From: Allygus modestus
Lineage: Eukaryota; Arthropoda; Insecta; Hemiptera; Cicadellidae
Assembly: GCA_963675035.1 (NCBI GenBank)
Contig: OY776111.1
Span: 79,486,946-79,550,945 of the forward strand
Direction of reading: 5' to 3'
DNA: 64,000 nt
Numbering within the stretch: position 1 is the stretch's first letter; each line of letters starts with the position of its first letter. The position numbers and the translations under genes are program-made. The notes below the pieces were generated by a model. That model was given only the letters and a program-made list of their open reading frames with translations, ran no database searches and was not told the DNA's origin. Positions 43,009 to 51,049 of the stretch are shown here, one piece after another.

Positions 43009-43928
43009 TTGACAATGGACGCTATAGCTAATGAACTACATAGACCTGCCAGGAGAAACTATACTAGGCGTAAAGTTACCCTTAAGGGGCTAACGGACCT
43101 TTACCAGGCTGATCTCGTTGAAATGAAGCCCTTTGCGAGGATTAACAACGGCTACAAATATATTCTCACGATAATTAACTGTTTCTCAAAACTAGCTTTT
43201 GCTGTTCCGTTAAAAGACAAGTCAGGGCCACAAGTCGCTAAAGCTTTAGAACCCATCTTAGCTAAATATAAAATAAAAAATTGTCAAACAGATCAAGGTA
43301 CCGACTTTTTGAATAAACATGTAAACGCTTTAATGAAAAAGTATAAAATCAACCACTATTTTACGTATTCAGAACTTAAAGCAAGTATAGTGGAGAGACT
43401 CAACAGAACTCTCAAGACAAAAATGTACAAGTTATTTACTGCCCGTGGAAGTTACGAATGGTTAAGTATTTTGCCACAAATCATAAAATCTTACAACAAC
43501 ACAAAGCACAAAACTATAGGTATGAAACCCAATGATGTTAAACAAAAACATGTCAAAGACATTCTAAAGAAAATAAAGTTAAAAAACCCAAACATAAAAT
43601 CCTTAAACAAAAATTAAAATTAGGTGACAGTGTTAGAATAAGTAAAGTAAAAAGAGTGTTTAAGAAAGGGTATTTGCCTAATTGGACAAATGAGACGTTT
43701 ACAGTATACGCGATTAAACCGACAAGACCAGTAACATACATATTACAGGACAACAGAGGGGAAATATTAAAAGGTGGGTTTTATGCAGAAGAAATTAGCA
43801 AGTCCAAAACAGGGGACGTTTATTTAGTTGAAAGAGTTTTAAAAAGGAAAGGAGACAGGCTGTATGTACGGTGGAAGGGGTATGATAGCAGCCATGACAG
43901 TTGGATTGACGCCAAGGACTTGGTGTGA
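43009..43928 (+). pseudogene. int: Retroviral-type integrase with chromodomain, frameshifted
   Basis: The catalytic part (43009-43617) has the DDE triad: D in YQADLVEM, D in QTDQGTDF, E in SIVERLNRTLK. The frame is lost near the A6 run at 43581-43586, and the C-terminal part continues in another frame to 43928. That part has an SH3-like segment, then a chromodomain (VERVLKRKGDRLYVRWKGY...SWIDAKDL). The integrase inserts the element with a 6-bp duplication; the chromodomain probably directs it to marked chromatin. As written, the chromodomain is cut off. It lies between BRO and the packaging ATPase. A homopolymer indel in the sequence itself is an alternative to decay. Confidence 0.85.
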
Positions 43929-43939
43929 TAGAGGCCGGT

Positions 43940-44048
43940 CACGACTTCCGTGGAAGGCCGCAAGTTATCATTGTGATTGCGATACACGACTTCCGTGGAA
44001 GGCCACAGGATGTATATATCGGTTTGCGAGTATGATAATGTAATCAGT
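43940..44048 (+). promoter_or_regulatory. ATPase promoter: TATA, TCAGT initiator and a 20-bp direct repeat
   Basis: CACGACTTCCGTGGAAGGCC at 43940-43959 and again at 43985-44004, 45 bases apart. Each has the palindrome CTTCCGTGGAAG, similar to a STAT-type TTC-N4-GAA site. TATATATC at 44013-44020 and TCAGT at 44044-44048 follow (33 bases apart). The ATG at 44053 leaves a leader of only a few bases. Confidence 0.6.
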
Positions 44049-44052
44049 CAGG

Positions 44053-44745
44053 ATGCGGGTTGAGAAGCAGGATGTCGGGTTTCCTGTAGTGAACCTTGAC
44101 GATTACATCTCGGGGTCGGGCATGACTAAAAAGAATAAACACGGTGTTTTACTGCCAGATTCAATACGTTGCATAATAGCGGGGCCAAGTTCCTCTGGGA
44201 AGACCAATGTTTTATTCAATTTATTGTTTGACCCAAATGGCCTGAGATTTGAAAATATCTATGTTTTTTCAAAGTCCCTCTATCAACCTAAATACAAATT
44301 ACTTAAACAGGTTATGCCTAAGGAGGTTGGGTATCATGAATTAGACGATAATAGTTTAGTTATACACCCAAACGAAGCCAAACCAAACTCTATAATGATT
44401 TTTGACGATATTTCGCTGGAAAAACATGATAATATACGTAATTATTTTTCTATGGGAAGACATAAAAATATAGATACATTCTATTTAGGGCAGACATACA
44501 GTGCCATACCCAAACAGCTGGTGAGGGACAACTGTAACTTTATTATTTTATTTAAACAAGACGAAAGGAACCTAAGACATGTTTACAACGATCATGTCAC
44601 TACTGACATGTCATTTGAAAAATTTAAAGAAATATGCGCTCATGCCTGGCGTGATAATTTTGGATTCCTAGTGATTGACAAGACACTAGATCCTTATAAG
44701 GGAAGGTACAGAGTAGGTGTGGACAGTTTTGTAACTGAACTATAA
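44053..44745 (+). CDS. DNA-packaging ATPase (FtsK/HerA, A32-like)
   Basis: 230 residues. Walker A GPSSSGKT at about residues 44-51 and Walker B IMIFDDI near 117-123. A downstream QTYSAIPKQLVRDNCNFIILF segment matches the sensor/arginine region of viral packaging ATPases. Such enzymes pump the genome into preformed capsids. The gene is intact. Its TAA shares its last A with the ATG of the next gene, so the two may be translated together by reinitiation. Confidence 0.9.
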   Translation: MRVEKQDVGFPVVNLDDYISGSGMTKKNKHGVLLPDSIRCIIAGPSSSGKTNVLFNLLFDPNGLRFENIYVFSKSLYQPKYKLLKQVMPKEVGYHELDDNSLVIHPNEAKPNSIMIFDDISLEKHDNIRNYFSMGRHKNIDTFYLGQTYSAIPKQLVRDNCNFIILFKQDERNLRHVYNDHVTTDMSFEKFKEICAHAWRDNFGFLVIDKTLDPYKGRYRVGVDSFVTEL

Positions 44746-45896
44746 TGGTTCGCATCTACACTTACAACGATCTAAGAGGCTTTAACGCTAAACTACATAA
44801 TGTTAAATCAAACTTGTGCTCTTTCTATTACAAGTACAAGAAAATATTTTGTGGAAACTACTGCAGTAAGAAACCCCCTCATGGATATGAATTCAACAAA
44901 AGATGCTGGAGACATAAAAAACTAAAAAGATCCGCTGTGATACCACCAGTAGTTTTATTAATGATATCCGCGAGTGAGAGAACTTATAACCGAGATACAT
45001 GGCTTAGTTTTATGAACAAATGCGAAGAAAAAAACGTACCTTTGGATATTGTAATATATCACGAAGATATGTTCAATTGTACCGTGCGAGACCCTCAAAA
45101 CATGATATCTAGATTCAGGCCGTTCCCCGAGTTTTTTGGGCAAGTATTGCCTTTACGTAACCTTCACGGTAGCGTTAATTTTACACAAATCTGTAATGAA
45201 ATGCTGCAATACGGATGTAAGATCCCATTTGCTTCACGGTGTATACTTCTGACAGAACGCAGTATTCCCATAAGATCACCAATGACAGTCTATAACAAAG
45301 CTTTAAGGTTAAAATGTCACATCGATATTAGTTATAATATCGGGTACGCAAAAGTGCCTGACAGTATCCCAAGGGGTAATAGAAATAAACCTTATAACGG
45401 TGTTAATAATCTATGCCAAGGATTATACACTACAGAGTTTTTAAGAGCAGCCTTACCTACACTCCCGTTACAGTGTGAGAGATTCGGCCTAAGTCTTAAC
45501 AATGGCCTGTACACTATCACAAACAGAGTGCTATTTGACCAATGGAAAGCGTTTACAGGAGCTAACCCTGATGAATTCTGGCTTTTAAATTCTTATTTAT
45601 TGCAACACCACAACGAGCCTAGGCCTATGGCGTTACTCAGACGATTCATGCAAAACACAATTGAAAGTGATAAATACACCGTAGCAGAGATACCTCAATG
45701 GAGAGACGGGTGGAAACGTACTTTTGTATTCAGGAGTTTTACCGGTCGTTATGTGATTCCCAGGTTTAATGCTAGAGAACAGAGGTACTACAGAGGTATG
45801 GACTTTAGCGCTGGTGTTTCACTGTTGGATATTATCGAGTACATACGGAGGCATAAGAGGCGTGCCTTGTTTTTCAGGCAAGTCGAAATGCCTTAA
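44745..45896 (+). CDS. Putative core-2/I-branching type glycosyltransferase (GT14-like)
   Basis: 383 residues, ATG overlapping the ATPase stop. After a basic, Cys-containing N-terminal ~65 residues, the segment VVLLMISASERTYNRDTW is followed by LDIVIYHEDMF, then FFGQVLPLRNLHGSVNFTQI, then ASRCILLTERSIPIRSP-TVYN. This is the order and spacing of the N-terminal half of core-2/I-branching N-acetylglucosaminyltransferases. Farther on, NPDEFWLLNSYLL could be the conserved acidic (DE) site. Such enzymes add branches to O-glycans. No signal peptide or membrane anchor is evident, so it may act in the cytosol or on the virion. This is a family resemblance by eye; the match needs profile support. Confidence 0.55.
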   Translation: MVRIYTYNDLRGFNAKLHNVKSNLCSFYYKYKKIFCGNYCSKKPPHGYEFNKRCWRHKKLKRSAVIPPVVLLMISASERTYNRDTWLSFMNKCEEKNVPLDIVIYHEDMFNCTVRDPQNMISRFRPFPEFFGQVLPLRNLHGSVNFTQICNEMLQYGCKIPFASRCILLTERSIPIRSPMTVYNKALRLKCHIDISYNIGYAKVPDSIPRGNRNKPYNGVNNLCQGLYTTEFLRAALPTLPLQCERFGLSLNNGLYTITNRVLFDQWKAFTGANPDEFWLLNSYLLQHHNEPRPMALLRRFMQNTIESDKYTVAEIPQWRDGWKRTFVFRSFTGRYVIPRFNAREQRYYRGMDFSAGVSLLDIIEYIRRHKRRALFFRQVEMP

Positions 45897-45927
45897 ATCT
45901 AGATGCGCTAATTGAAATCTATCATTT

Positions 45928-46881
45928 ATGACTATGAAGCGGAGCAGGAAACAGCAACTGACAAACCGGCTCATAGAGCTGCGTAATGCCATTAAGAGAA
46001 AGTATAAAATGTTTAAGGAAGGATCTGAGGAAAGTGATATTATGCTTGAGAAACAGTATAAACCAATTATACAAGAACTTAGAAAAACGACAACAAACAC
46101 AGCCGACATAAAAACAGAACCCGAAACCTTTAAAGAAGAGCCAATGGAATACGATACGACAGATGATGAAGGAGAAGCTGAATTTATTCCTCAGAGTGTA
46201 TCTACACCTGAAACCAGCGGGTTAAAGCAAATTGTATCGACCCCTTCGGGACTGGAAACAGCGTCCCAATATATGGAAAATGAGTTTAGTAACCCCATGA
46301 CGGTGAGGTATATGACACTGCTTTTAAAAGATGCTAGCGGTAAGGTCCGAGTTATTGATCATGATTACGGTCCTAGATACGAAGGCAGTACTTTAATGAT
46401 GGGAGATAAGGTGTTAGACTTTGACAACGATGGAACTATACTAATAAACAACACAAGATATAGTCCTACCGAAGGTTTGTATGAGCTCATATTTAAGAGA
46501 ACCCCTGACGAGGATATATACAATAAAGACGATCTTAATACCTATAAGAGTATTATTATCGCCACCAACGCTCACAAGAAAGGATACAAATTCCACAATC
46601 AAATTAGAAGGGACAACAATCTAAAGTACAGAAGAATTATTAAAGACTTATTCCCGGCCAGAGTGGGCAAGGGTCTAGCGTGGAAAAATGCTAAATCCCG
46701 TGATATAATACACTGGGACGACGCCGACGAATTGGTAAGTAGACTAAGACACATTGCCATGTCAACAGAGACTGGAAACAGAGTCCATAGCAATGAAATA
46801 CTAAGTATTGTGGAAGAGCTAAGGGAAGCGGGGTATATAAAAGGAGCTGGCAACAGTAGATTTAAAGCATTATTAAAATGA
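45928..46881 (+). CDS. Conserved Polinton protein of unknown function
   Basis: 317 residues. The N-terminal ~60 are basic and helical (RSRKQQLTNRLIELRNAIKR), followed by an acidic linker and a globular C-terminal two thirds with GLYELIFKRTPDEDIYNKDDL and HWDDADELVSRLRHI. I associate this arrangement with a protein repeatedly seen near the capsid genes of insect Polinton-like elements, but its role is unknown to me. The stop overlaps the ATG of the next gene (ATGA). A structural or core protein is plausible from its position. Confidence 0.6.
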   Translation: MTMKRSRKQQLTNRLIELRNAIKRKYKMFKEGSEESDIMLEKQYKPIIQELRKTTTNTADIKTEPETFKEEPMEYDTTDDEGEAEFIPQSVSTPETSGLKQIVSTPSGLETASQYMENEFSNPMTVRYMTLLLKDASGKVRVIDHDYGPRYEGSTLMMGDKVLDFDNDGTILINNTRYSPTEGLYELIFKRTPDEDIYNKDDLNTYKSIIIATNAHKKGYKFHNQIRRDNNLKYRRIIKDLFPARVGKGLAWKNAKSRDIIHWDDADELVSRLRHIAMSTETGNRVHSNEILSIVEELREAGYIKGAGNSRFKALLK

Positions 46882-47633
46882 CCATTGACAAGTTTGGACG
46901 TAGTAGCCGGAAATCCCGAGGTGAGGCCGTCAAAGGCCCCAAGGTAGAGGGTTTCAATTTAACGCCTCAAGGTGACTATGATATGCAAAATAAACGAATA
47001 TGTAAATTGGCTACACCGTTACAGCCACTCGACGCTGCTACAAAGAATTATGTTGACCATAAATCTATACCTTCTGACGTTCAGAGGTTCAATATGCAAA
47101 ATAAAAGACTATGGAGTGTAGCTGACCCCATGGAGCCCTCGGAGGCAGTAAACTTGGGCATACTAAAAAAACTAAGTATGACTATCTCCAACGATAAATA
47201 TGACGCTAATAATAAACAAATAACTAATTTAGCTTTACCAACAGACCCCAGCGATGCAGTTACCAAGTCGTACCTGGAAAAAGAGATATTGCCTATAACC
47301 ATTAACCTCGCTAATCAACAGTTTGACTTAACCGGTCTCAAGACCAGACTGTCAAAATGCGAAGGTCTAATAACTAGTAATAAAGAATTTCACGAGAAAC
47401 GGTTGAACAAATTTGGTACCATGCTCTTTAATTATATTAACAAAAAACAAACTGGGAGGTCTGCCACGCCGGGTGAAAATTATGACTTAGACTGGGAAGT
47501 TTTGTTTGCTGAAGGGTTAGAAGGTGATGAAGAGCCTAAAGAAGAAGAAGACGTTAAACCTCTTCCGCCTGATACTTATGATCTCTTTATGACTGAAGAG
47601 GGGCTGAGTAGAGCTTCTTTTGAAACAAATTAA
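46878..47633 (+). CDS. Fibre-like repeat protein
   Basis: 251 residues. Three imperfect repeats lie in the first ~135 residues, each with an N-K-(R/Q)-(I/L) core, a short strand, then P-x-x-P-x-(D/E)-A and a helix: NKRICKLATPLQPLDAATKNY, NKRLWSVADPMEPSEAVN, NKQITNLALPTDPSDAVTKSY. This motif is typical of trimeric tail-fibre and collar proteins of viruses and phages. A coiled-coil-like region (~145-195) and an acidic tail follow. It probably forms a spike or attachment fibre on the virion. The start overlaps the previous stop by ATGA. Confidence 0.55.
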   Translation: MTIDKFGRSSRKSRGEAVKGPKVEGFNLTPQGDYDMQNKRICKLATPLQPLDAATKNYVDHKSIPSDVQRFNMQNKRLWSVADPMEPSEAVNLGILKKLSMTISNDKYDANNKQITNLALPTDPSDAVTKSYLEKEILPITINLANQQFDLTGLKTRLSKCEGLITSNKEFHEKRLNKFGTMLFNYINKKQTGRSATPGENYDLDWEVLFAEGLEGDEEPKEEEDVKPLPPDTYDLFMTEEGLSRASFETN

Positions 47634-47915
47634 AGAGAATTTTCATCCTTAGCCCACGGGTATATTTGATGATACTGTTCCCCAATCTCCTCAAGACAGA
47701 AGCTGAATATATAATGTCACTTAAACCGGGGAATACTGATTAGTCTACTCTGGACTGTCGAAGATGTTGGTTCTCTTACTACTTGTGTTGCCCCTTACCT
47801 CGCGCAACAAGTCAATAGAGTATCTTACATATTACGGCTATCTGGAGAAATATTCCGTGTATACGTGAAACACTGTTAAATAGACTGTACGAGGTGATTA
47901 AATATTTACAATAAA

Positions 47916-48509
47916 ATGGCTAAGACCAGAAGGAAACCTCTCAGACGTAAGCCAGCAGTCGTGCGAGGCGGAGGTATTATTTCATCTGTTCTTAATAAGG
48001 CCATAGACTTACTACCTGTCGAATTACATTTACCTGGAGGATATCAATTTTGTGGACCTGGCACGAGATTAAAAGCGAGATTGGCTAGAGGTGACAAAGG
48101 AATAAACGGTTTGGACGAGGCCTGTAAGGTCCACGACATAGCATACTCCCGGTATTCCGACAACGAGCGACGAAGGCAAGCGGACGAGGAGTTGGCGGAA
48201 CGCGCTTGGCAGAGATTCAAGTCCAGTAACGCTAGTGTTGGTGAGAAAGCCGCTGCTTGGGCAGTCACTACAGCCATGAAGGCAAAATCAAAATTTGGGG
48301 GAGGCCGTAAAAAGAAACGCCCCGCTAAACGTACCAGAGGCCAAGGACTGTATCTAAGACCCTATAGAAAGGAAGGTGCGGGTACTAAGAAAGGTGCAGG
48401 TAGAAGAAAGAAAAGGAGAACGAAAAAAAAGCATCTCGATACCGATAAAACCACTTACAAATTACGATTTAATCAAATACGCGAGGTTGTTAAAAATTCC
48501 AAACTTTAG
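47916..48509 (+). CDS. Phospholipase A2 domain virion protein
   Basis: 197 residues. A short hydrophobic stretch (IISSVLNKAIDLLPVELHLP) precedes the PLA2 core: calcium loop QFCGPGT at residues 44-50 and catalytic ACKVHDIAYS with H73 and D74. The C-terminal ~75 residues are very basic (KKKRPAKR; KKRRTKKK) and could bind DNA or act as a nuclear signal. Parvovirus VP1 and adintoviruses carry this type of PLA2, which opens endosomal membranes during entry. The end of the frame overlaps the protease frame, and an A8 run at about 48425-48432 lies at the point where protease-like sequence begins in the next frame. Confidence 0.85.
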   Translation: MAKTRRKPLRRKPAVVRGGGIISSVLNKAIDLLPVELHLPGGYQFCGPGTRLKARLARGDKGINGLDEACKVHDIAYSRYSDNERRRQADEELAERAWQRFKSSNASVGEKAAAWAVTTAMKAKSKFGGGRKKKRPAKRTRGQGLYLRPYRKEGAGTKKGAGRRKKRRTKKKHLDTDKTTYKLRFNQIREVVKNSKL

Positions 48510-48810
48510 AGGGGTTTACATGAGAGACAGTTTACCGAAACGCCCGAGAAAATATGAATCTGCGATAGTTAACTTGGACAGTACATCTGGGCAGGGTACT
48601 CACTGGGTTTGTTACAAGAAGATTGATAAAAAAGCCTATTACTATGACAGTTTTGGCAATTTAAGACCACCACAGGAGATCTCACGATACTTGAGTGGCT
48701 GTGAGCTATACTATAATTACAAGAGACAACAGAAGTTTGACTCAGTTGTTTGCGGACATTTGTGCTTAAAGTTTCTCCGTAGTAATGTTCTGTCTCACGG
48801 GAGCAACTAG
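48376..48810 (+). CDS. Adenain-like cysteine protease
   Basis: The frame is open from 48376 but the first ATG is at 48520 (96 residues). Protease-like sequence (PLTNYDLIKYARLLKIPNF) already begins near 48440, before any ATG, so the N-terminus is unclear: a frameshift, a non-ATG start or splicing. Catalytic residues, numbered from the ATG at 48520: H28 in GTHWVCY, D43 in YYDSFGN, C78 in VCGHLCLKFL. Adenovirus-type proteases mature the capsid. It lies between PLA2 and penton, and its end overlaps the penton start. Confidence 0.8.
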   Translation: MRVLRKVQVEERKGERKKSISIPIKPLTNYDLIKYARLLKIPNFRGVYMRDSLPKRPRKYESAIVNLDSTSGQGTHWVCYKKIDKKAYYYDSFGNLRPPQEISRYLSGCELYYNYKRQQKFDSVVCGHLCLKFLRSNVLSHGSN

Positions 48811-49471
48811 TGTTTTATCCCACGAGCTAGCGTTTCCCGTAGATGTTAGCAAGGGTGAATGGGAACTTGGTTTAATTGAACTGACCACTTATAACTCTAT
48901 ACCAAACATTGAGAAGGACATTAATGATAAGTTTTACTACGGTGATGATAAAATTATTATAATCCCTGAAGGTTCTTACGAAATTGAGGACATTGAAAAA
49001 TACATTAAATCCCAGCTACCGAAAGAAATCCAGTTTAAATTAAAACCAAAAAACAACACTTTGAAAGCTACGATATGTTGTTCTGAGAAAATTGACTTTA
49101 CTAAAGAGCAATCATTGGGAACACTCTTGGGTTACAAAAAACAAATATACGCGGCTAATATTCAACATGTTTCGGAACTACCTGTAGATATAATTAAAGT
49201 CAACTCTATACGGGTGGACTGTAATGTCACACGTGGGTCGTACCTAAACGGAGTCGAGGGTCATGTCATACACGAGTTCTACCCTGCCGAACCACCGGGC
49301 TATAAAATAATAGAATTACCGAGGAATGTTATTTATTTACCCGTCATCAGTCAAAGGATCAACAACTTGACAGTGTCTCTAAGAGACCAGGACGGTAATC
49401 TTGTTAACTTTCGCGGAGAAAGAATTTCTGTTAGACTACATCTCAGGCGCAGTAATGGGGCTACTATTTAG
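48785..49471 (+). CDS. Penton (minor capsid, single jelly-roll) protein
   Basis: 228 residues, ATG at 48785 inside the protease end. Order of conserved segments: an N-terminal WELGLIELTTYNSIPN, a SLGTLLGYK loop, then NSIRVDCN-TRGSYLNG, HVIHEFYPAEPPGYKI and LRDQDGNLVNFRGE. These are the marks of Polinton penton proteins, which close the five-fold vertices of the capsid. Intact. Confidence 0.8.
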   Translation: MFCLTGATSVLSHELAFPVDVSKGEWELGLIELTTYNSIPNIEKDINDKFYYGDDKIIIIPEGSYEIEDIEKYIKSQLPKEIQFKLKPKNNTLKATICCSEKIDFTKEQSLGTLLGYKKQIYAANIQHVSELPVDIIKVNSIRVDCNVTRGSYLNGVEGHVIHEFYPAEPPGYKIIELPRNVIYLPVISQRINNLTVSLRDQDGNLVNFRGERISVRLHLRRSNGATI

Positions 49472-49616
49472 GGGAATGCCGGCGAGGCAGCAGGTCAGTA
49501 GTGTTCAGAAAGTCAAGACGTTAAGTTGTAAGAATATAAAGTTTCTCCGTTCTCTCGGTTTTAAAGTAATACAAAATGGCGCTACTAGCGATAGACAGCC
49601 AGGCTGTATACGATGA
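49455..49616 (+). CDS. Small basic protein between penton and major capsid
   Basis: 53 residues from the ATG at 49455, overlapping the penton end and the capsid start in a different frame. It carries NIKFLRSLGFKV, a short motif I associate with small proteins found at this position in insect Polinton-like elements. It may be a small core or cement component (inference from position). Confidence 0.5.
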   Translation: MGLLFRGMPARQQVSSVQKVKTLSCKNIKFLRSLGFKVIQNGATSDRQPGCIR

Positions 49617-50766
49617 CTTGATAACAGGGATGGAGTTGCACTCACATCAGCCGTATGCAAGTACAACTTATAATAATAATGATGAAATTAGAATACCAAT
49701 ATTACAGCAGGACATAATTACCGCACCTTTTGAAAGTTTTATCGTGATTCACGGTAAAGTTAGCGCTAAAAAGGCAGATGGGTCTGCTCTGAACGTATCC
49801 TTTGTAAATAACGCAATGTCTTTCTTGTTTGAAGAAATTCGGTACGAAATTTGTGGCAAGGAAATTGACAGAACAAAAAATGTCGGTATTACTACTACTT
49901 TAAAAAATATTCTATCCATTCGCTCGGAAGAAACAAACACCCTCAAGAACGCCTGCTGGCTAGGCCCCGGTAACTCTGAAAGAGTGACAGATTTTATATA
50001 TTCTATACCTCTAAAACTATTGCTAGGTTTCGCTGAAGACTATAGGAGGGTGTTGGTAAACGTTAAACAGGAACTTATACTCTTACGCTCAGCTACAGAT
50101 AATAACGCTGTAAAAACTCCGGAGGCCGGGACTTTAGAATTAAAAATTGATAAAATATACTGGCGTATGCCTCATATAACAGTAAATGACGCTCAGAAGT
50201 TAAAATTGTACAAGTTTATTGAGAAAGATCCCGCGATCCATCTCCCATTCCGGCAATGGGAAATGATTGAATACCCGAACCTTCCGAATACTGAAACATT
50301 ATCTTGGACACTTAAAACATCTAACCAAACGGAAAAACCTCGGTATATTGTTCTGGCCTTCCAGACAGGCAGAAAGAACGATATGGTAAAGGATATGTCA
50401 CAATTTGATGCCTGCGACCTAACTGATGTAAAACTTTATTTAAACTCAAACTTTTACCCATACGATAACCTTCGCGGGAACACCGCCTTGTTCTATGACA
50501 TGTTTGCTACTTTCCAAAACTCGTATTACGGAAGAATTGGTTCACCTATATTAAACTTTGATGATTTTAAAGCAAAGTGCCCCCTTTATGTAATTGACTG
50601 TTCAAAACAGGACGATACAATTAAAACAGGGCCAGTGGACGTCAGGCTTGAGATTCAAGCTAAAACCGCCATCCCAGCCAATACTTGGGCATATTGTTTA
50701 ATTCTACACGACTGTCACTACACATACACACCGATAACCGGAGATGTCAGGAAAATCTCGAGTTAG
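49576..50766 (+). CDS. Major capsid protein (double jelly-roll, hexon-like)
   Basis: 396 residues, intact. The segment FLFEEIRYEICGKEIDR at about residues 85-101, followed by a NVGITTTLKN stretch and later W-MPHITVND and AFQTGRKNDM, matches Polinton/adintovirus major capsid proteins. These proteins form the icosahedral shell as trimers. Its C-terminus aligns with the fragment at 1-183. The last codons overlap the start of the PPP1R15-like gene. Confidence 0.85.
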   Translation: MALLAIDSQAVYDDLITGMELHSHQPYASTTYNNNDEIRIPILQQDIITAPFESFIVIHGKVSAKKADGSALNVSFVNNAMSFLFEEIRYEICGKEIDRTKNVGITTTLKNILSIRSEETNTLKNACWLGPGNSERVTDFIYSIPLKLLLGFAEDYRRVLVNVKQELILLRSATDNNAVKTPEAGTLELKIDKIYWRMPHITVNDAQKLKLYKFIEKDPAIHLPFRQWEMIEYPNLPNTETLSWTLKTSNQTEKPRYIVLAFQTGRKNDMVKDMSQFDACDLTDVKLYLNSNFYPYDNLRGNTALFYDMFATFQNSYYGRIGSPILNFDDFKAKCPLYVIDCSKQDDTIKTGPVDVRLEIQAKTAIPANTWAYCLILHDCHYTYTPITGDVRKISS

Positions 50767-51031
50767 TTTCTCCGACCCGGTAGTTACAAAAATATACAGT
50801 TTGCCAGAAGAAGGTAGGAAATCAGATTGGGAACAACTGGCACGGGACAGAGCCAGATTTTCAAGGCGTATTAAACTTACACAAGAGAAAATTTCCAGTG
50901 TAATTTCTAAACAGTGGACCCTCCGGGTCCAACACTTGGAATGTATGTACAAGGGGGGCGAATCGCCCCCCTTGGGGTGGGGTGGGGGAAGGGGTAAAAG
51001 ATACATCTGTACGTTGAATATTACAGACTGA
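50744..51031 (+). CDS. PPP1R15/GADD34-like eIF2alpha phosphatase adaptor
   Basis: 95 residues, ATG at 50744 inside the capsid gene end. Residues 6-9 are RVSF, a PP1-docking RVxF motif. Sixteen residues on, RKSDWEQLARDRARFSRRI (25-43) matches the conserved core of the PPP1R15 family (GADD34, CReP), which with PP1 removes phosphate from eIF2alpha. Some large DNA viruses carry short proteins of this kind to undo the PKR-type translational block. Order and spacing of the two motifs fit. The tail (from residue 71) is encoded by a GC palindrome insert (GGESPP) and low-complexity Gly. Intact reading frame; function inferred from motifs. Confidence 0.7.
   Translation: MSGKSRVSFSDPVVTKIYSLPEEGRKSDWEQLARDRARFSRRIKLTQEKISSVISKQWTLRVQHLECMYKGGESPPLGWGGGRGKRYICTLNITD
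50951..50973. repeat. GC palindrome inside the PPP1R15-like gene
   Basis: AAGGGGGGCG-AAT-CGCCCCCCTT, a 10-bp stem with a 3-base loop. A second small palindrome GGACCC-TCC-GGGTCC lies at about 50917-50931. Same type as 41776-41794. Confidence 0.75.
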
Positions 51032-51049
51032 AGATGGTCAGTAGCAGAG

